From: Piromyces finnis
Lineage: Eukaryota; Neocallimastigomycota; Neocallimastigomycetes; Neocallimastigales; Neocallimastigaceae
Length of the DNA stretch: 64,000 bases
Reading direction: 5' to 3'
Assembly: GCA_002104945.1 (NCBI GenBank)
Contig: MCFH01000016.1
Span: 744,001 to 808,000, forward strand
Of this stretch, positions 44,331 to 55,735 are shown one piece after another; the first letter of the stretch is position 1, and each line of letters starts with the position of its first letter. Made by a program: the position numbers and the translations under genes. The notes under the pieces were generated by a model, which saw only the letters and a program-made list of their open reading frames with translations, was not told the DNA's origin and did no database searches.

Positions 44331-44816
44331 ATGACAGCCTGTGATTATTTAAAAAGACTTTCTTCCACTAATTGTGAAAAGATGTTTGCTTCAAGAACTC
44401 AATCTCAATCAAACAGAGATGAATTTAGTAGAACTGCTCCAAGAAGTATCCATCAAAGATGCCATTCATTATCAAATTCTTTAATACCACTTTTTAACAG
44501 TATTTGCCGTTATCCATATAGTCGTCAAACTATAATGGAAAATAAGGATGAAGTAAAAATTATATCTCCAGTGGCTGTTAAACCATTAAAGAGTAGTCAA
44601 TCATTATCTTTCATTTCCCTCTCAAAGAAATATGATGAACCAGATTCATACAATAATACTAATGATGTTGTTTATGAAAGATATCCATTAAAATTATCAA
44701 ATTCTATAAAGCAACCAACACCAAATGACAAGCAAAATGATGCAATGGTCGAATTATTGGAAATTTTTGCTCAACAAGTATCCATGGATACTGTTGAAAC
44801 TAAAAGTATTTATTAA
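44331..44816 (+). CDS. Unknown orphan protein, 161 aa
   Basis: Not recognised as any family. It has balanced composition, unlike the homopolymer ORFs around it. It opens MTACDYLKRLSSTNCEKMFA, and the first 50 residues are Ser/Arg-rich (SRTQSQSNRDEF, RTAPRSIHQRCHSLSNS), suggesting a basic disordered region. The middle has KIISPVAVKPLKSSQSLSFISLSKKY, which could carry phosphorylation or short linear motifs. The C terminus DAMVELLEIFAQQVSMDTVETKSIY is predicted helical. No signal peptide or membrane segment. The ATG follows a run of A/T sequence with no earlier in-frame start. It is single exon. A small regulatory or lineage-specific protein is possible; no function is assigned. Confidence 0.6.
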   Translation: MTACDYLKRLSSTNCEKMFASRTQSQSNRDEFSRTAPRSIHQRCHSLSNSLIPLFNSICRYPYSRQTIMENKDEVKIISPVAVKPLKSSQSLSFISLSKKYDEPDSYNNTNDVVYERYPLKLSNSIKQPTPNDKQNDAMVELLEIFAQQVSMDTVETKSIY

Positions 44817-45489
44817 AAATAATAATAACCACAATGAAAAATGGATGTTTTCGTCATATAAGATATAAAATAATATCAAAATAAGGCGAAAAAATATTTT
44901 ATTATATATATATTTATAATAATCATATTACTTTAAAATACTTTTTTTTTTTTAGATATTATATTTACTATTTATTTAGAATATTAAATTTATATTTATC
45001 TTTATAATATCTTTGTTTTTTTATCTTTAAACTATTATTATCTAATATTTAAATTAAAGTTATAGGCTGTAAAATATATTACTTTATATATATTATATTA
45101 ATACTATAATACTATTTATTTTTAAAAATATATTTAAGATATAAACATTTATAATGTAATATTTTATTAGTATTAATTATATATTTTATTACTATTTTTT
45201 TTTTTTTTTATAATACTAGAATTAATTATTTTTATTTTGAAGTTTTTTATTTATATAAAGAAGTGTTTATAATATATATTACTAATTTAAAAGTGACTTA
45301 AAAATTATCAAACAAAAATTATAATTTATATGTAATATTTAAATAAAATTTAAATATAAATAATAAAATATAAATAAAATGAATAATATTTAAAAAAGTA
45401 TTATTTAAAACGAAAAAAAAAAAAAATAAAGATGAAACTTAAATATATATATGTATTTTTTTAAAAAACAATAAACATATGGATCATGT
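44817..45489. other. Gene-free A/T spacer
   Basis: 3' flank of the orphan gene; A/T sequence only. Confidence 0.5.
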
Positions 45490-46090
45490 TAATAATATGT
45501 ATTCTAGTATATATTTTAGTACATTTAAATTAAGATTCCATTATTATTATTATTATTTATAATGAAAGCAAATTTTTTTTACACCCTTATTAGATTTTGA
45601 TACAGGTAATATTAAACACTGATGGATAAAAAATGAATATAATGTATAGTCATTGTATTTCAATATAAGAAGGCCACTATTCTATTTTAGTAGACCCTCA
45701 ACTTCAAAGATCAATTTTTTTTTTTTAACGGCATCAACTATTTTAAAACTTTATTATTAATTTAATTAAAATTATAATACATGTTATAAAATTAAATTTT
45801 ATTATGGCCAAAAAATTATGATCTTTATTGATTTTTTTTTTTTTTTTTTTTTTTTGTTTCTTCAGTGTTGACACTCTCGGTTGTAACTTTGAACCTTTTA
45901 AACCTAAGCCATTATTATGGTTTGAGGTTTTGCAGTGACGTGGCCGTCAAAAATGGAGATACTTCATAGGTGTCAGGTTTAATTTGACACTTGCTTAGTT
46001 CTTTTCATTCCCTTGAATTATCATTATTGTTAAAACCTCTTCCCTCTAAGAAGGGATTTAAATACTTTTTTTTTTTTTTTCACATAGAAT
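45490..46090 (-). repeat. Decayed dispersed repeat, copy A
   Basis: Shares several blocks with copies B and C: an ATAATGTAT...AAGAAGGCCACTA segment (45638-45680), a TTAACGGCATCAACTATTTT to ACATGTTATAAA segment (about 45724-45792), GTTTCTTCAGTGTTGAC (45857-45873), GACACTTGC (about 45985) and a 3' ATTTAAATAC plus T run. On the minus strand it encodes a degraded match to copy B (RFKVTTESVNTEE versus RFEATSKSVNAEE). The frame is broken by stops and a long T tract. It is a relic of an unknown mobile or multicopy gene. Confidence 0.55.
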
Positions 46091-46106
46091 ATTTTTATTT
46101 TTTTTT

Positions 46107-46690
46107 TCTAACGGAATCAAATATTTTTAGATTTTACTATTAATTAAATTAAAATTATAATACATGTTATAAAAAACAAAATAACAAAATTAAAAATAAA
46201 AAATAAAAAAATAGGTTTAAATAAATACAAATGAATAAAAATTGGGTATAATGTATTCTAGTAATTTAAAGTAAGAAGGCCACTACTATTATACTAAAGT
46301 ATAATAATTGTATTTGATTTCCAATGGGACACTGAGTCAAAGATCAAAATTTTGTTATGGGACAAAATTATGATCTCCATTGGTTGCGCTGGCCCTCCTG
46401 GCCTGTCTTACTGTTTCTTCAGCATTGACGCTCTTGGATGTTGCTTCAAACCTTTTGAATAATGACCTTTGCTGGCCAATAACAAAAGGCATGATTTTGG
46501 TTAGAAGTTCCGTTGTTACTGTCAAGAATAGTGTTCCTTCGTAAGTGCCCGATTGAATCTGACACTTGCAAAGTTCTTTCCATTCTCTTAAATTGTAATT
46601 GATATTGTTAAAACTTAGAGCGTGTACCAACAATCTGATATAATTCTTATCTATAATATTAAGGACTGCCTTGATAATTAATTCTAATTA
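46107..46690 (-). pseudogene. Dispersed repeat, copy B, with open 110-residue coding fragment
   Basis: The best-preserved copy of the three. The minus strand is open from about 46690 to a stop at 46355, without an ATG. It reads LIIKAVLNIIDKNYIRLLV, then LREWKELCKCQIQSGTYEG, LTVTTELLTKIMPFVIGQQ, RFEATSKSVNAEETVRQAR and finally ATNGDHNFVP. G/C content is raised. No family is recognised; it may be an internal piece of a transposon protein or a multicopy fungal gene. Absence of a start and the decayed sister copies favour a pseudogene fragment. Confidence 0.5.
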
Positions 46691-47351
46691 AAAATAAATT
46701 GAATATAAAATAAATACTAATAAAAATTATAAATATAATGTATATGAGAAAAAAATATGTCTCTTTTTTCTTAAAAAAGTACTGAGTAGTACAAAAAAAA
46801 TGTTTCAATGTTATGAAAGTTTCTTTTGAAATTAAAGTGTAAATTTTCTTTGTAAATACTAGTTTTGATTTGTTGTTAATTTAAAAAGTTCACCATATTT
46901 TTTAATTACTTTTAGTTTCATTGAAAAATCTTTTCATATTTCATTTGGATATACCAATAACACACTTTAAAAATTTTATATTACAAAACCATTTTTAATA
47001 ATAAATAAAAATAAAACGAAATAAAAAAAATGATATTTAATTTGAATATTTTATAATTTATATAAATGTTAATTTTTTATTTGCGTATTTTTTTTTAAAT
47101 GATTGTTCGCTTGAATTTATTTTACAAATGTTTAAACGTTTAAATTTTTTAGATCATTTTGATAGTTTTTCTTTTTTAAAAGGATGAAATTTACATTCCT
47201 TTTTTTTTTTTTAAAAAAAATATTATATACATTATATACATAATCCTTAATCGTAATATATAAAGTTCAATATTTTCTTTTTTATTATCTTAGAGGATCA
47301 TTATTAGTATATAATCATGTTAAATGGCTTTTAAATTCTGAATTAACAAAT
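46691..47351. other. Gene-free A/T spacer
   Basis: A/T sequence between the repeat and the DM9 gene. No gene is seen. Confidence 0.5.
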
Positions 47352-48299
47352 TTAGTTAAACATTAAAACTTCAAAGTCATTAATTCTGTATTCTTTGCCA
47401 TCAAAACCATAGTATGCACAGTAGTCTTTCTTGTTGGTCTTACCGAAGTAATCAACAGTATCACGCTTGCATTTGGTAACGAAAATTTCTTGTCCATTGC
47501 TTTCATAACCACCAATGACGGCCTTAGCACCAATGGTAGCTGGGTTAGTGCACTTTACCCATTGAAGTCTATTGGCTGGACAAGTTAAAACTTCGTATTT
47601 ATCAATAACGACTTCCTTACCATCGAAACAAGTGTACATGTGCTTGTTCTTAGCATCAGCATAACCGCAAAGAAGTCCATTCTTGTGGTTACCACGAGCG
47701 ACAACAAAAGTCTTACCAAGAGAGTTCTTTAAGGAAACAGCATTAGCTGGGAGGGTACCATTGAAAGCAACCCACTTGTATGGAACATTGTCTGGGTTAG
47801 CCTTCTTAACTCTCTTCTTCTTCTTAAGTTGCTTGTTCATGATCCATAAACCACCAAGAATAGCACCACCAATTAAAAGATTCTTACCAAGACCACGGTC
47901 AGTAGTACCATCAGACTTTGTAACAAGTCCTCTTTGTTCGGCTTCTTGTGGAGTCATGATGTTACCATTTTCATCTTCAATGTAGTCACCATCATCATCA
48001 GTAACATATTCCCATTCATCATCATCGTTTTGGTTGTTGAATTGTTGTTGTTGGAATTGTCCTTGACCACCGTAACCACCTTGTGGACCGCCGAAACCAC
48101 CTTGTGGGCCTCCGAAACCACCTTGTGGGCCTCCGAAACCTCCTTGTGGACCTCCAAATCCACCTTGTGGACCGCCGAAACCACCTGGACCACCGTGTGG
48201 ACCACCGAAACCACCTGGACCTCCGTGTGGGCCTCTGAAACCACCTGGACCTCCGTGTGGGCCTCCGAAACCTTGATTACCGAAACCTTGATTGTACAT
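47352..48299 (-). CDS. Gly-rich, single-TM, DM9/DUF3421 protein, 315 aa
   Basis: Three-part protein. Residues 1-78 are GGFGGPxGG repeats (GGPHGGPGGFRG, then GGPQGGF units) followed by a Gln/Asn segment. Residues about 90-125 are acidic (DDDEWEYVTDDDGDYIEDENG). A hydrophobic segment GKNLLIGGAILGGLWIM (about 138-154) is followed by KQLKKKKRVKK, which would anchor it with a basic stop-transfer. Residues about 173-315 hold two DM9 (DUF3421) repeats: YKWVAFNGTLPANAV...FVVARGNHKNGLLCGY...KYEVLTC and LQWVKCTNPATIGAKAV...IFVTKCKRDTVDYFGK...DFEVLMF. DM9 modules are known in insects and in mollusc mannose-binding lectins and are of unproven role in fungi. Coding DNA is clearly richer in G/C and the gene is intronless. 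A carbohydrate-binding or membrane-surface role is an inference. Confidence 0.8.
   Translation of the reverse strand: MYNQGFGNQGFGGPHGGPGGFRGPHGGPGGFGGPHGGPGGFGGPQGGFGGPQGGFGGPQGGFGGPQGGFGGPQGGYGGQGQFQQQQFNNQNDDDEWEYVTDDDGDYIEDENGNIMTPQEAEQRGLVTKSDGTTDRGLGKNLLIGGAILGGLWIMNKQLKKKKRVKKANPDNVPYKWVAFNGTLPANAVSLKNSLGKTFVVARGNHKNGLLCGYADAKNKHMYTCFDGKEVVIDKYEVLTCPANRLQWVKCTNPATIGAKAVIGGYESNGQEIFVTKCKRDTVDYFGKTNKKDYCAYYGFDGKEYRINDFEVLMFN
48060..48290 (-). repeat. GGPxGGF coding minisatellite
   Basis: Tandem units of about 21-27 bases encode GGPQGGF and GGPHGGPGGF. Neighbouring units are nearly identical at the DNA level, which points to recent expansion. Confidence 0.8.
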
Positions 48300-51200
48300 A
48301 TTGACTATTAGTTTTTATTTATATAATATTAAAAAAATGTGTAAAAAGTTTTATTTACTTTAAACAACGTGAAGAAAAAAAAAGAAATTCGTCAATTTTT
48401 ATTTCTTTTATACTTTTTTCCAATTCAATAAAAAAAATATTGGAACAGCCATCTCTTAATAATTAATTAATATATGGACAATATATAACGAATATAATGA
48501 ATTAAATAACAAAATAAATAGAAAAATTCAATATAAAATTTTAACTAGAAATAGAAATATTTATTTGTTATATTTCATATATTAAATTTTATATTATCTA
48601 TACAACTTTATTACATTTTACAGAGCCACAAAAAAATAATAATATTTAAAATTATACTTTATAACAGTTTAAAAAGTAGCTTTATTAAATATTAATTCTA
48701 GTATTTGTTTATTTGATTGTTTATTATTTATAAATATTAAAATATACCACCAAAACAATTTAACCATTTATTTTATTTATGTAATTTATTTAAAATCCTA
48801 TTATTATATTCACTTAATTATTAGTATATCATTATATTATTATATTTGATTTTTTAATGATTAAAAATAAAATTTTATAATTTTAATCTTTTTTTTTTTT
48901 TAATCTGTAATTTTTTTATATTATTAAAGAATACAGATAAAAGTTTAAAAATTTAATGATGATGTTATAAAATTAAAGTATGTTCAAGGTAAATAAATAA
49001 GCTATTATAAATAAAACATATCTTGCTTTTGCTATTATCATATATTTTAAATAAGATTCTTTTATTTATTTACATTAATAAAGTTTTTTTTTTGTTGATT
49101 TTATTTTTTTTTTCCAATAAATTTAATTTGTTCATGTATCATTTATTCATCTACGTAGGTTTATTTGAAGAGTTCTTAGAAATCTCTGTACTTCATGTGA
49201 TTATTACTAAAAAATAATAAAAGGGTACTATTTTTTTTTTTTTAAAAAATAATTAGCATTGATAACAAATAAAATGTAAATTTACTTTTTATAAAAAAAT
49301 ATTTGTAATAAATATTAGTAATACTAATAAAAAAAAAAAAAAAGGAATCAATATTATGGCAAAACATAATTAGTTAATCATTTAAAGTTCTTTAGAATAA
49401 ATCGCCTATTTATTAACTAGTTTATAATGTTTGTTTCATGTCTTAATACTATTCAATAATTGGATTGAAAAGGTAACCACTTTATTTTTTTAGGGTTGTA
49501 TAATTTAATCAAAAAAAAAAAACAAAACAAAACATCAATACTAAGGTTTAATTCAAAAATAGAATGACATGGACTTTTTTTTAAATTTTTTATTTTATTG
49601 TACTATTTATATATATAATAAATGACAATATTAATTAGAATATATTAAAAATATTAATTAAAATTTTTAATTTTTATTTACTAATAAATAATTATAAATT
49701 AAATTATAATAGACAATATTGGTTCTTTTATCTTTTTTTTTTTTCCGTCTATTTACAATTATACATAAACAACATAATGACAGTGGCTATCAAAAAAATA
49801 AATACTAAAATATTGATTGTAAATTATATATTTATATATCATTTTTTGACATGTAAAACTCTTGTTTAAAATACATCATTTTTTTCATTTTTATTATCAA
49901 TATATATAAAAAAAGTATTGTTTTTTATAAATACTAAAAATTTATAATCATTCATGCCTGTTAAAATAAAAATATTTTAATAAAATATACTATATTAATT
50001 TATACCTGAAAACTAAAACTTTACAGTTATCATATGCTATTTCATAGTAAAATTAGCTTTATAAGATTTTAATTAATATTTTATTATTTGTTTAATTTAT
50101 TCTGAGTTGATAGGTATACGATACAATACATTAAATGATGTGGCTTTATGAACTATGTTAATATTTTATTTTAATAAAAAATCTTTCAATAATTCATTTT
50201 ATTTTAGATTTTCATTAGGCTTGTATTTTAATTTTAGATATTGATTACTATTTAAATAATGAAATTTTTATTAATTACTGAAAAAGAGAGAAAAGAAATA
50301 CCTAGAAAAAGCTATATCATAAATATTTTTTTTTTTCTTTTATCTTTCCTATTATTTATTATTGTTTTATGACAATAAATTGGACTAGAGTTATTAAGGA
50401 TAGAAAAATGAAGAATTTCTATAAAAAATTAATTAAAACTGTTTTAATTAATAGGCAATAATAGTATATGGTTGAGATTTATTTATGATGTAAAATGCAA
50501 TTTATCAAAGTTCATACAAAAACTACTCCATTTTTTTTTATTTGTCCTGTTATTTTCTGGTATAAATTTACACTGTCTTTAATATAACAAAATAAACATT
50601 AATCGAGGATATTACCTTTTTTTTTTTTTAAAAAAAATATAGAGAATAATTAAATCAATATTTAATCTACAAATCTTTTTTTAATAAAAAATTAAAACAA
50701 TATTTTATTTTATTAAAGTAAAACAGAATAATATAAGAAAATATTTATAGAAAGCTTTATCATTATTATAATAGTAATATTTCTCAAGTGATAGTATCTT
50801 TTACATAAATTATTAATAATTGTTCAGTTTATTTGTTATTTCATTCAAACCTTTTTTTCAACTTCAATAATAATAAAATAGAATGACTCAATGAAAGCAA
50901 TATTTATATTATTTTTTAATGGTTTTGTATTTTAACAAATTGTTTCATAATAAATTAATTCCTTTACCAATTAATAGTAAAAATATATATATATATATAT
51001 ATTTAAAAATTTATAAAAAATAATACAAAGAAAAAAGATATAATAATAACAAAAACTAATGATAAATATAAACATAAATATAAACATAATAATAATTATA
51101 ATAATAATTTCACTATTAATAACTAACACCTCTTTCTTTTTTTTTTATATAGGCTATGAATGCTTTTATGTTTTTTTAAGTTTTTTTTATAATTTCATTT

Positions 51201-52796
51201 TTAATTTTTACTGTTTCATTTTAATTAATTATGAAAAAACATTTATATATAAATTATATATTATAATATATTTATAATATATTTAATTTTTAATTTTCTA
51301 TAAAATAATATTAAAACTACCAAATTTTACCTTTTCACAAACTATTAAAAATTTCAAAATTATTTTTTGAAAGGTTACACATATATAATATAATATACAT
51401 AATGCAATAATTAAATGATTAAATATGTAAAGTTTTTCTTTTTTTTTTAAATAAACAAAGAGTATTGACATACTAAAAAAAAAGTTATAATTATTTAAAT
51501 TTAAATAATTGTAATTAATAAATTACTCTTTTAAGGTTGTAAATTGTGAATGCTTAAAAGTATTAATTAAACTTATATTAATGCTTTTACCATATGATTT
51601 ATAATTTGGGTGGCTAAATTGATAAATACTTTTTAGCTATATTTTGTACTTTTGATTTTTATTTGTTCAATCCATTATATTATATTAGTATAATTTAATA
51701 TATATATATATATAAAAGTGTTACCTTTTTTTATCCATTATGGCTGATGATGATGTATTCTGTTATTAATAATACATTTTGTAACGATATCTAGAGTAAG
51801 AAATAATATTAATAGTAAAAAAAAAAAAAAAAAAAACTATAGAAATATTATTTATTACTAAAAGAAACTTTTTTTATGTACTTTGGAAAAGTATTTTATA
51901 TGCAATTGATGTATATAAATTAGAATAAATATTAAAGGCTTATTTCAATTAATGTAAATCTTTAATGATAAAGACTATATTTAATAAACATTAAGTAATT
52001 AAAGTTACTTTTATTATTTCTTTGTGTTAAGTAGTTTATTTTATAGAGTATTATGGTATCAAAATGCGGATAAATATTATAAACTTAAATATATCTAATT
52101 AACATGCTTAATTATAGAATGATAATAAAATAGTAATTATGCTAACTTTATATGAGGTGTAATTTAATAATAAATTTTAATATATCTTGGAATGACAATT
52201 TTTTCCCAACTATTAAAGAAAAAATACAATAATGGGGAGTACAAAGTAGTATCTTTATTATAATGTGGTGGTTAAAGTTATAGATTAATGCTAAGTATAT
52301 TTGTATGTAATACTCGGAAAAATTAAAAGTTTTATGAATCTAAAAAATAAAAAAGGATTATAATTTATGTTAATAAAGTATTAATCAGAGATCAAGCCAT
52401 TTATTATTGTTGCATTATTAAAAAATGAAAGAGTGAATAACCTTTTTATTCTTTAATATATTAATATAAGCCTTATTTATTATATCTGAATTTAAAATAT
52501 CCTAAATATTTCATTTCATAAATAGGTATAGTATTAATGAATGGAACGATATATAAATTAATAAATGATATAATATTCTATTATATATTAAAGTTCAAAT
52601 GCCCAGAAAAATGTTTTAATCTAATGTATTTTTTTTTAAATTTTTAAAAAAAATGTTTGTGTAATAAATTACTCATAATATTATTGCTATAATACATATT
52701 TTTCATTTTTTAATGATTAAACTTTTTTTTTTAAAGAAACAAATTCTTTGTATTTCATACATATTTATAATAATATTAGGTATAACTTTAAATATT
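48300..52796. other. A/T desert, 4.5 kb
   Basis: No gene is supported. Frames at 49023-49217 and 51059-51277 are Ile/Phe/Tyr/Leu translations of A/T tracts. An AT dinucleotide tract lies at about 50985-51003. Confidence 0.5.
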
Positions 52797-53125
52797 AGAA
52801 TTTACGATCATATTTAAATTTTAGCATTAATCAAAATTATTGTGGATGCATTATAAAAATAACAAAATTTAAAATTAAAAAGTAGGTTAATGTATATGTA
52901 TTCTAGTGATTAATTAATAATAAGAAGAAAATTATTATTTTAGAGTATAGTAATTATATTTGATTTTTAATAGGCACTCTAAGTTAAGATTAAATTTTGT
53001 CAAGAGATGATATGCTGATATTATGATTCTCATTAATTGTGCTTGTCTTCTGGTCTATTTCTTTTTCTTCGATATTGATATTTTTGATACAAAGGTATTT
53101 AAATACTTTTTTTTTTTTTTACATA
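52797..53125 (-). repeat. Decayed dispersed repeat, copy C
   Basis: Matches copies A and B across GTATTCTAGTGATTAATTA (52897), TTGATTTTTAATAGGCACTC, the ATTATGATTCTCATTAATTGTGCTTG stretch (compare TTATGATCTCCATTGGTTGCGCTGG in B) and the 3' ATTTAAATAC plus T run (also in A). Many changes turn G/C positions into A/T. It is a non-functional relic. Confidence 0.5.
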
Positions 53126-53589
53126 TTATAATAATGATAATTATAAATACATATTAATATTCCTTAGATTATTAAATAATTATTTAAACTAAAAAAAAAA
53201 AAAATTGTTCAAATTTAAATAATTATAATGTTCATCTTTATGATTTCTGTTAATTTTTTTGTTTCCAACATCATCCAACCTTATTATTATCATTTATGGC
53301 GACTATTACTGTTACTTATTATTATTACTATTACTATTGATATTATTAGTATTATTATTGGTAATAGTATTCTTCTTCTTCTTCTTATTATTATTATATT
53401 TATATATTTTGTTTTCAATAGGCTATTGAAATTATATAAAAAAGGAATTTTTGATGTTATAATATATAATGCAATTTTATGAAATCTTCAGTTTCTTCAT
53501 AGTTATTATTATCATTGTAATAGTATGTTTCAATTGATTTTTTTTTTTTTTTTTTTTTTTTTGAAATCTTTTCAATAAAGTTTTTTAAT

Positions 53590-53990
53590 TGTTTTTACTT
53601 TTTACATGTTCATTAAGAATCCTATTGAACTCTTACTGTGTATACGCTTTCTAAGTTTCAGAATGTAATTAATTTAATGGAGAAAAACATAGTTCATTTA
53701 TTGAAATACCTAACTAGAGCTAATTGTTCATTTTGCTGGTAACAGTGAAATATTTAAAATTTTCAAAGTTGAGAATAGAGTTTTATATGATTTAGCTTTT
53801 TTATAAGCATCTCTTATATTCTTTAGAAGATAATATGCTTTTGATTTGTCCCTACAGTTAGTTTTATTAAAACCAAATATGTGAGCTCTACTAATCATTT
53901 GTGAATTTAATGGAATGAGGAATATTAAATTTCTCTAGATATCTGGTTGACTAAAAAAAGTCTCTTCAAAACCTTTTATTTTTTATGGCT
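53590..53990 (-). pseudogene. Decayed coding relic, unknown
   Basis: A patch of higher complexity in the A/T desert. The minus strand reads GFEETFFSQPDI, stop, then RAHIFGFNKTNCRDKSKAYY and LLKNIRDAYKKAKSYKTLFS, continuing to LKILNISLLPAK before stops resume. The mix of residues is protein-like but interrupted, so it is probably an old transposon or gene remnant. Confidence 0.35.
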
Positions 53991-54467
53991 ATATAATTTA
54001 TAAAGGCCATTTAAAATACAAATAGAATTACAATTATGGTTTATATATAAGCAATTACTTTTTCTATTTGATATATGCATATAGTATTAATAAAATACCA
54101 TAATCTATTTATAAAAAAAAAAAAAAAATAAATTTGGAAATTAATATAAAATATAATTCATTCTTTATAAATATTATTCATATTATAAATTATTAGTAAC
54201 AAAAATAATTTTAGGTATATTGAATTTTTAAAATTAATTAAACAATTATATATATTTTCAAAATTTCTATTTAATTAGTATTTATTATAATAAAAAGCAT
54301 TTTTTTTTTTTTAGATCATTTACATGTTCCTTTACATGCCATACTTATTTACAAATAATATTAATATATTATAAATTATAAATATAAATGTTTTAATAGT
54401 AAAAACATAAAACAATATATTAGTTTTTAATACTCTATTATTTAATATTAATGGTTTCTTTTCATAT

Positions 54468-55735
54468 TTATTTAGCACATATTAAATTAACAGCTTTTCC
54501 CTTATCATTTAATACAGCAGCAAGTCCTGGAATCTTTTCACATTTAGAAAAGGCATTTACTAAAATTCTAGTGTTGAGATCAGCAGCAGCTTCAGAAGTA
54601 TGTACATTATCATTTGGGAAGTATTTATTTTGATTTAAGTAACCTTCACCAAGACTTTCATATTGACGAGCAATATAATTATACATATCAATACATGGAA
54701 TACCTAATTGTTTAGCAACATTCATAGCATATGTAACAAATCTACCTGGAGTTTCAATTCTTCCATTTTGGAAAACTTTTCTTGGGGTTTGAGTAAGAAT
54801 AATTGGATTTGCTTTTTTGGCTCTTACTTGATTTGCAAAAGTACGGAGGTACCATGAGTAGGTATGAACAACTTCCATTTCACCACTACTTAATCTGACA
54901 GTAACTGAATTATCTCCTTCTCCATCAACAACACCTCTTTCTTTTTCTTGGTATGGACCACCACCATCATTATGACCAAATTCGATGAATACATAATCTC
55001 CTTCTTTAACATCATTTATAAGAGCATCCCATTTACCTTCTCTCATGAAAGATCTAGTACTTCTTCCTGCTCTAGCATGATTGTAAACGGGAATAGTAAC
55101 ATAGTTGGAAAGTAATTTACCCCAACCAACAGTACCATTACCTCCACCTTTATTATCAACAGTGGAATCACCTGCAATGAAGATTCTGGCTGAACTTACA
55201 TTATTGTTGTTATTATTTATATTATTATTGTTATTAGTGTTGGAAGATGCATTTGATCCATTATTATTAGAAGTTTCTTGAATACATTGTGAAAACCTTT
55301 TAATTTTTTTGAATGTATATATATAATTTTTAAAATTTAATTTTTTTTTTTCTAAATTACTTTAAATTCAATATATTTCTTTTTTTTTTTTTTTTTGAAA
55401 TTAAAAAAAAAAAAAAACATATCTTTTAAAATATTTATATAAAAATAACAAGTACCATTCATTATAAGTTTTGCATGTGTAACCACTGTCACAGCATGTT
55501 TCACCTTTGAAACCTTTTCTATTATATTTTATGGGAATATAATAAAGAAAATAAAGTTATTATAAATGATTTTTTTTTTTTTTTTTTTTAATTTATAATT
55601 TTTATTTTTTGAAAAATCTTATTTTTGCCTATAGATAATTTACCCTCCACATTGATAAAATGCCTTATTGCTACAGGCGGCATTGGCTAGAGTAGCCAAG
55701 CCTAATGACATAATTCCAATTATACTAAATTTCAT
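54468..55735 (-). CDS. Secreted CBM1 plus CE12 rhamnogalacturonan acetylesterase, 3 exons, 327 aa
   Basis: Removes acetyl groups from rhamnogalacturonan (pectin), outside the cell. Proposed exons, all on the minus strand: 55735-55644, 55518-55456 and 55296-54468, with GT-AG introns of 125 and 159 bases that keep the frame. Signal peptide about 1-19 (MKFSIIGIMSLGLATLANA). A CBM1 cellulose-binding module follows (21-57): YQCGG, KGETCCDSGYTC and NEWFSQCI. An Asn/Ser linker spans about 60-85. The SGNH hydrolase domain then runs to the end, with nucleophile motif IFIAGDSTVD (Ser96), GHND (159-162) and catalytic DNVH (Asp281, His284). These match family CE12. The second intron donor is chosen (GTACTT) because it restores the CBM1 consensus WFSQC; a donor 7 bases downstream would give WYLFSQC instead. 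Confidence 0.88.
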
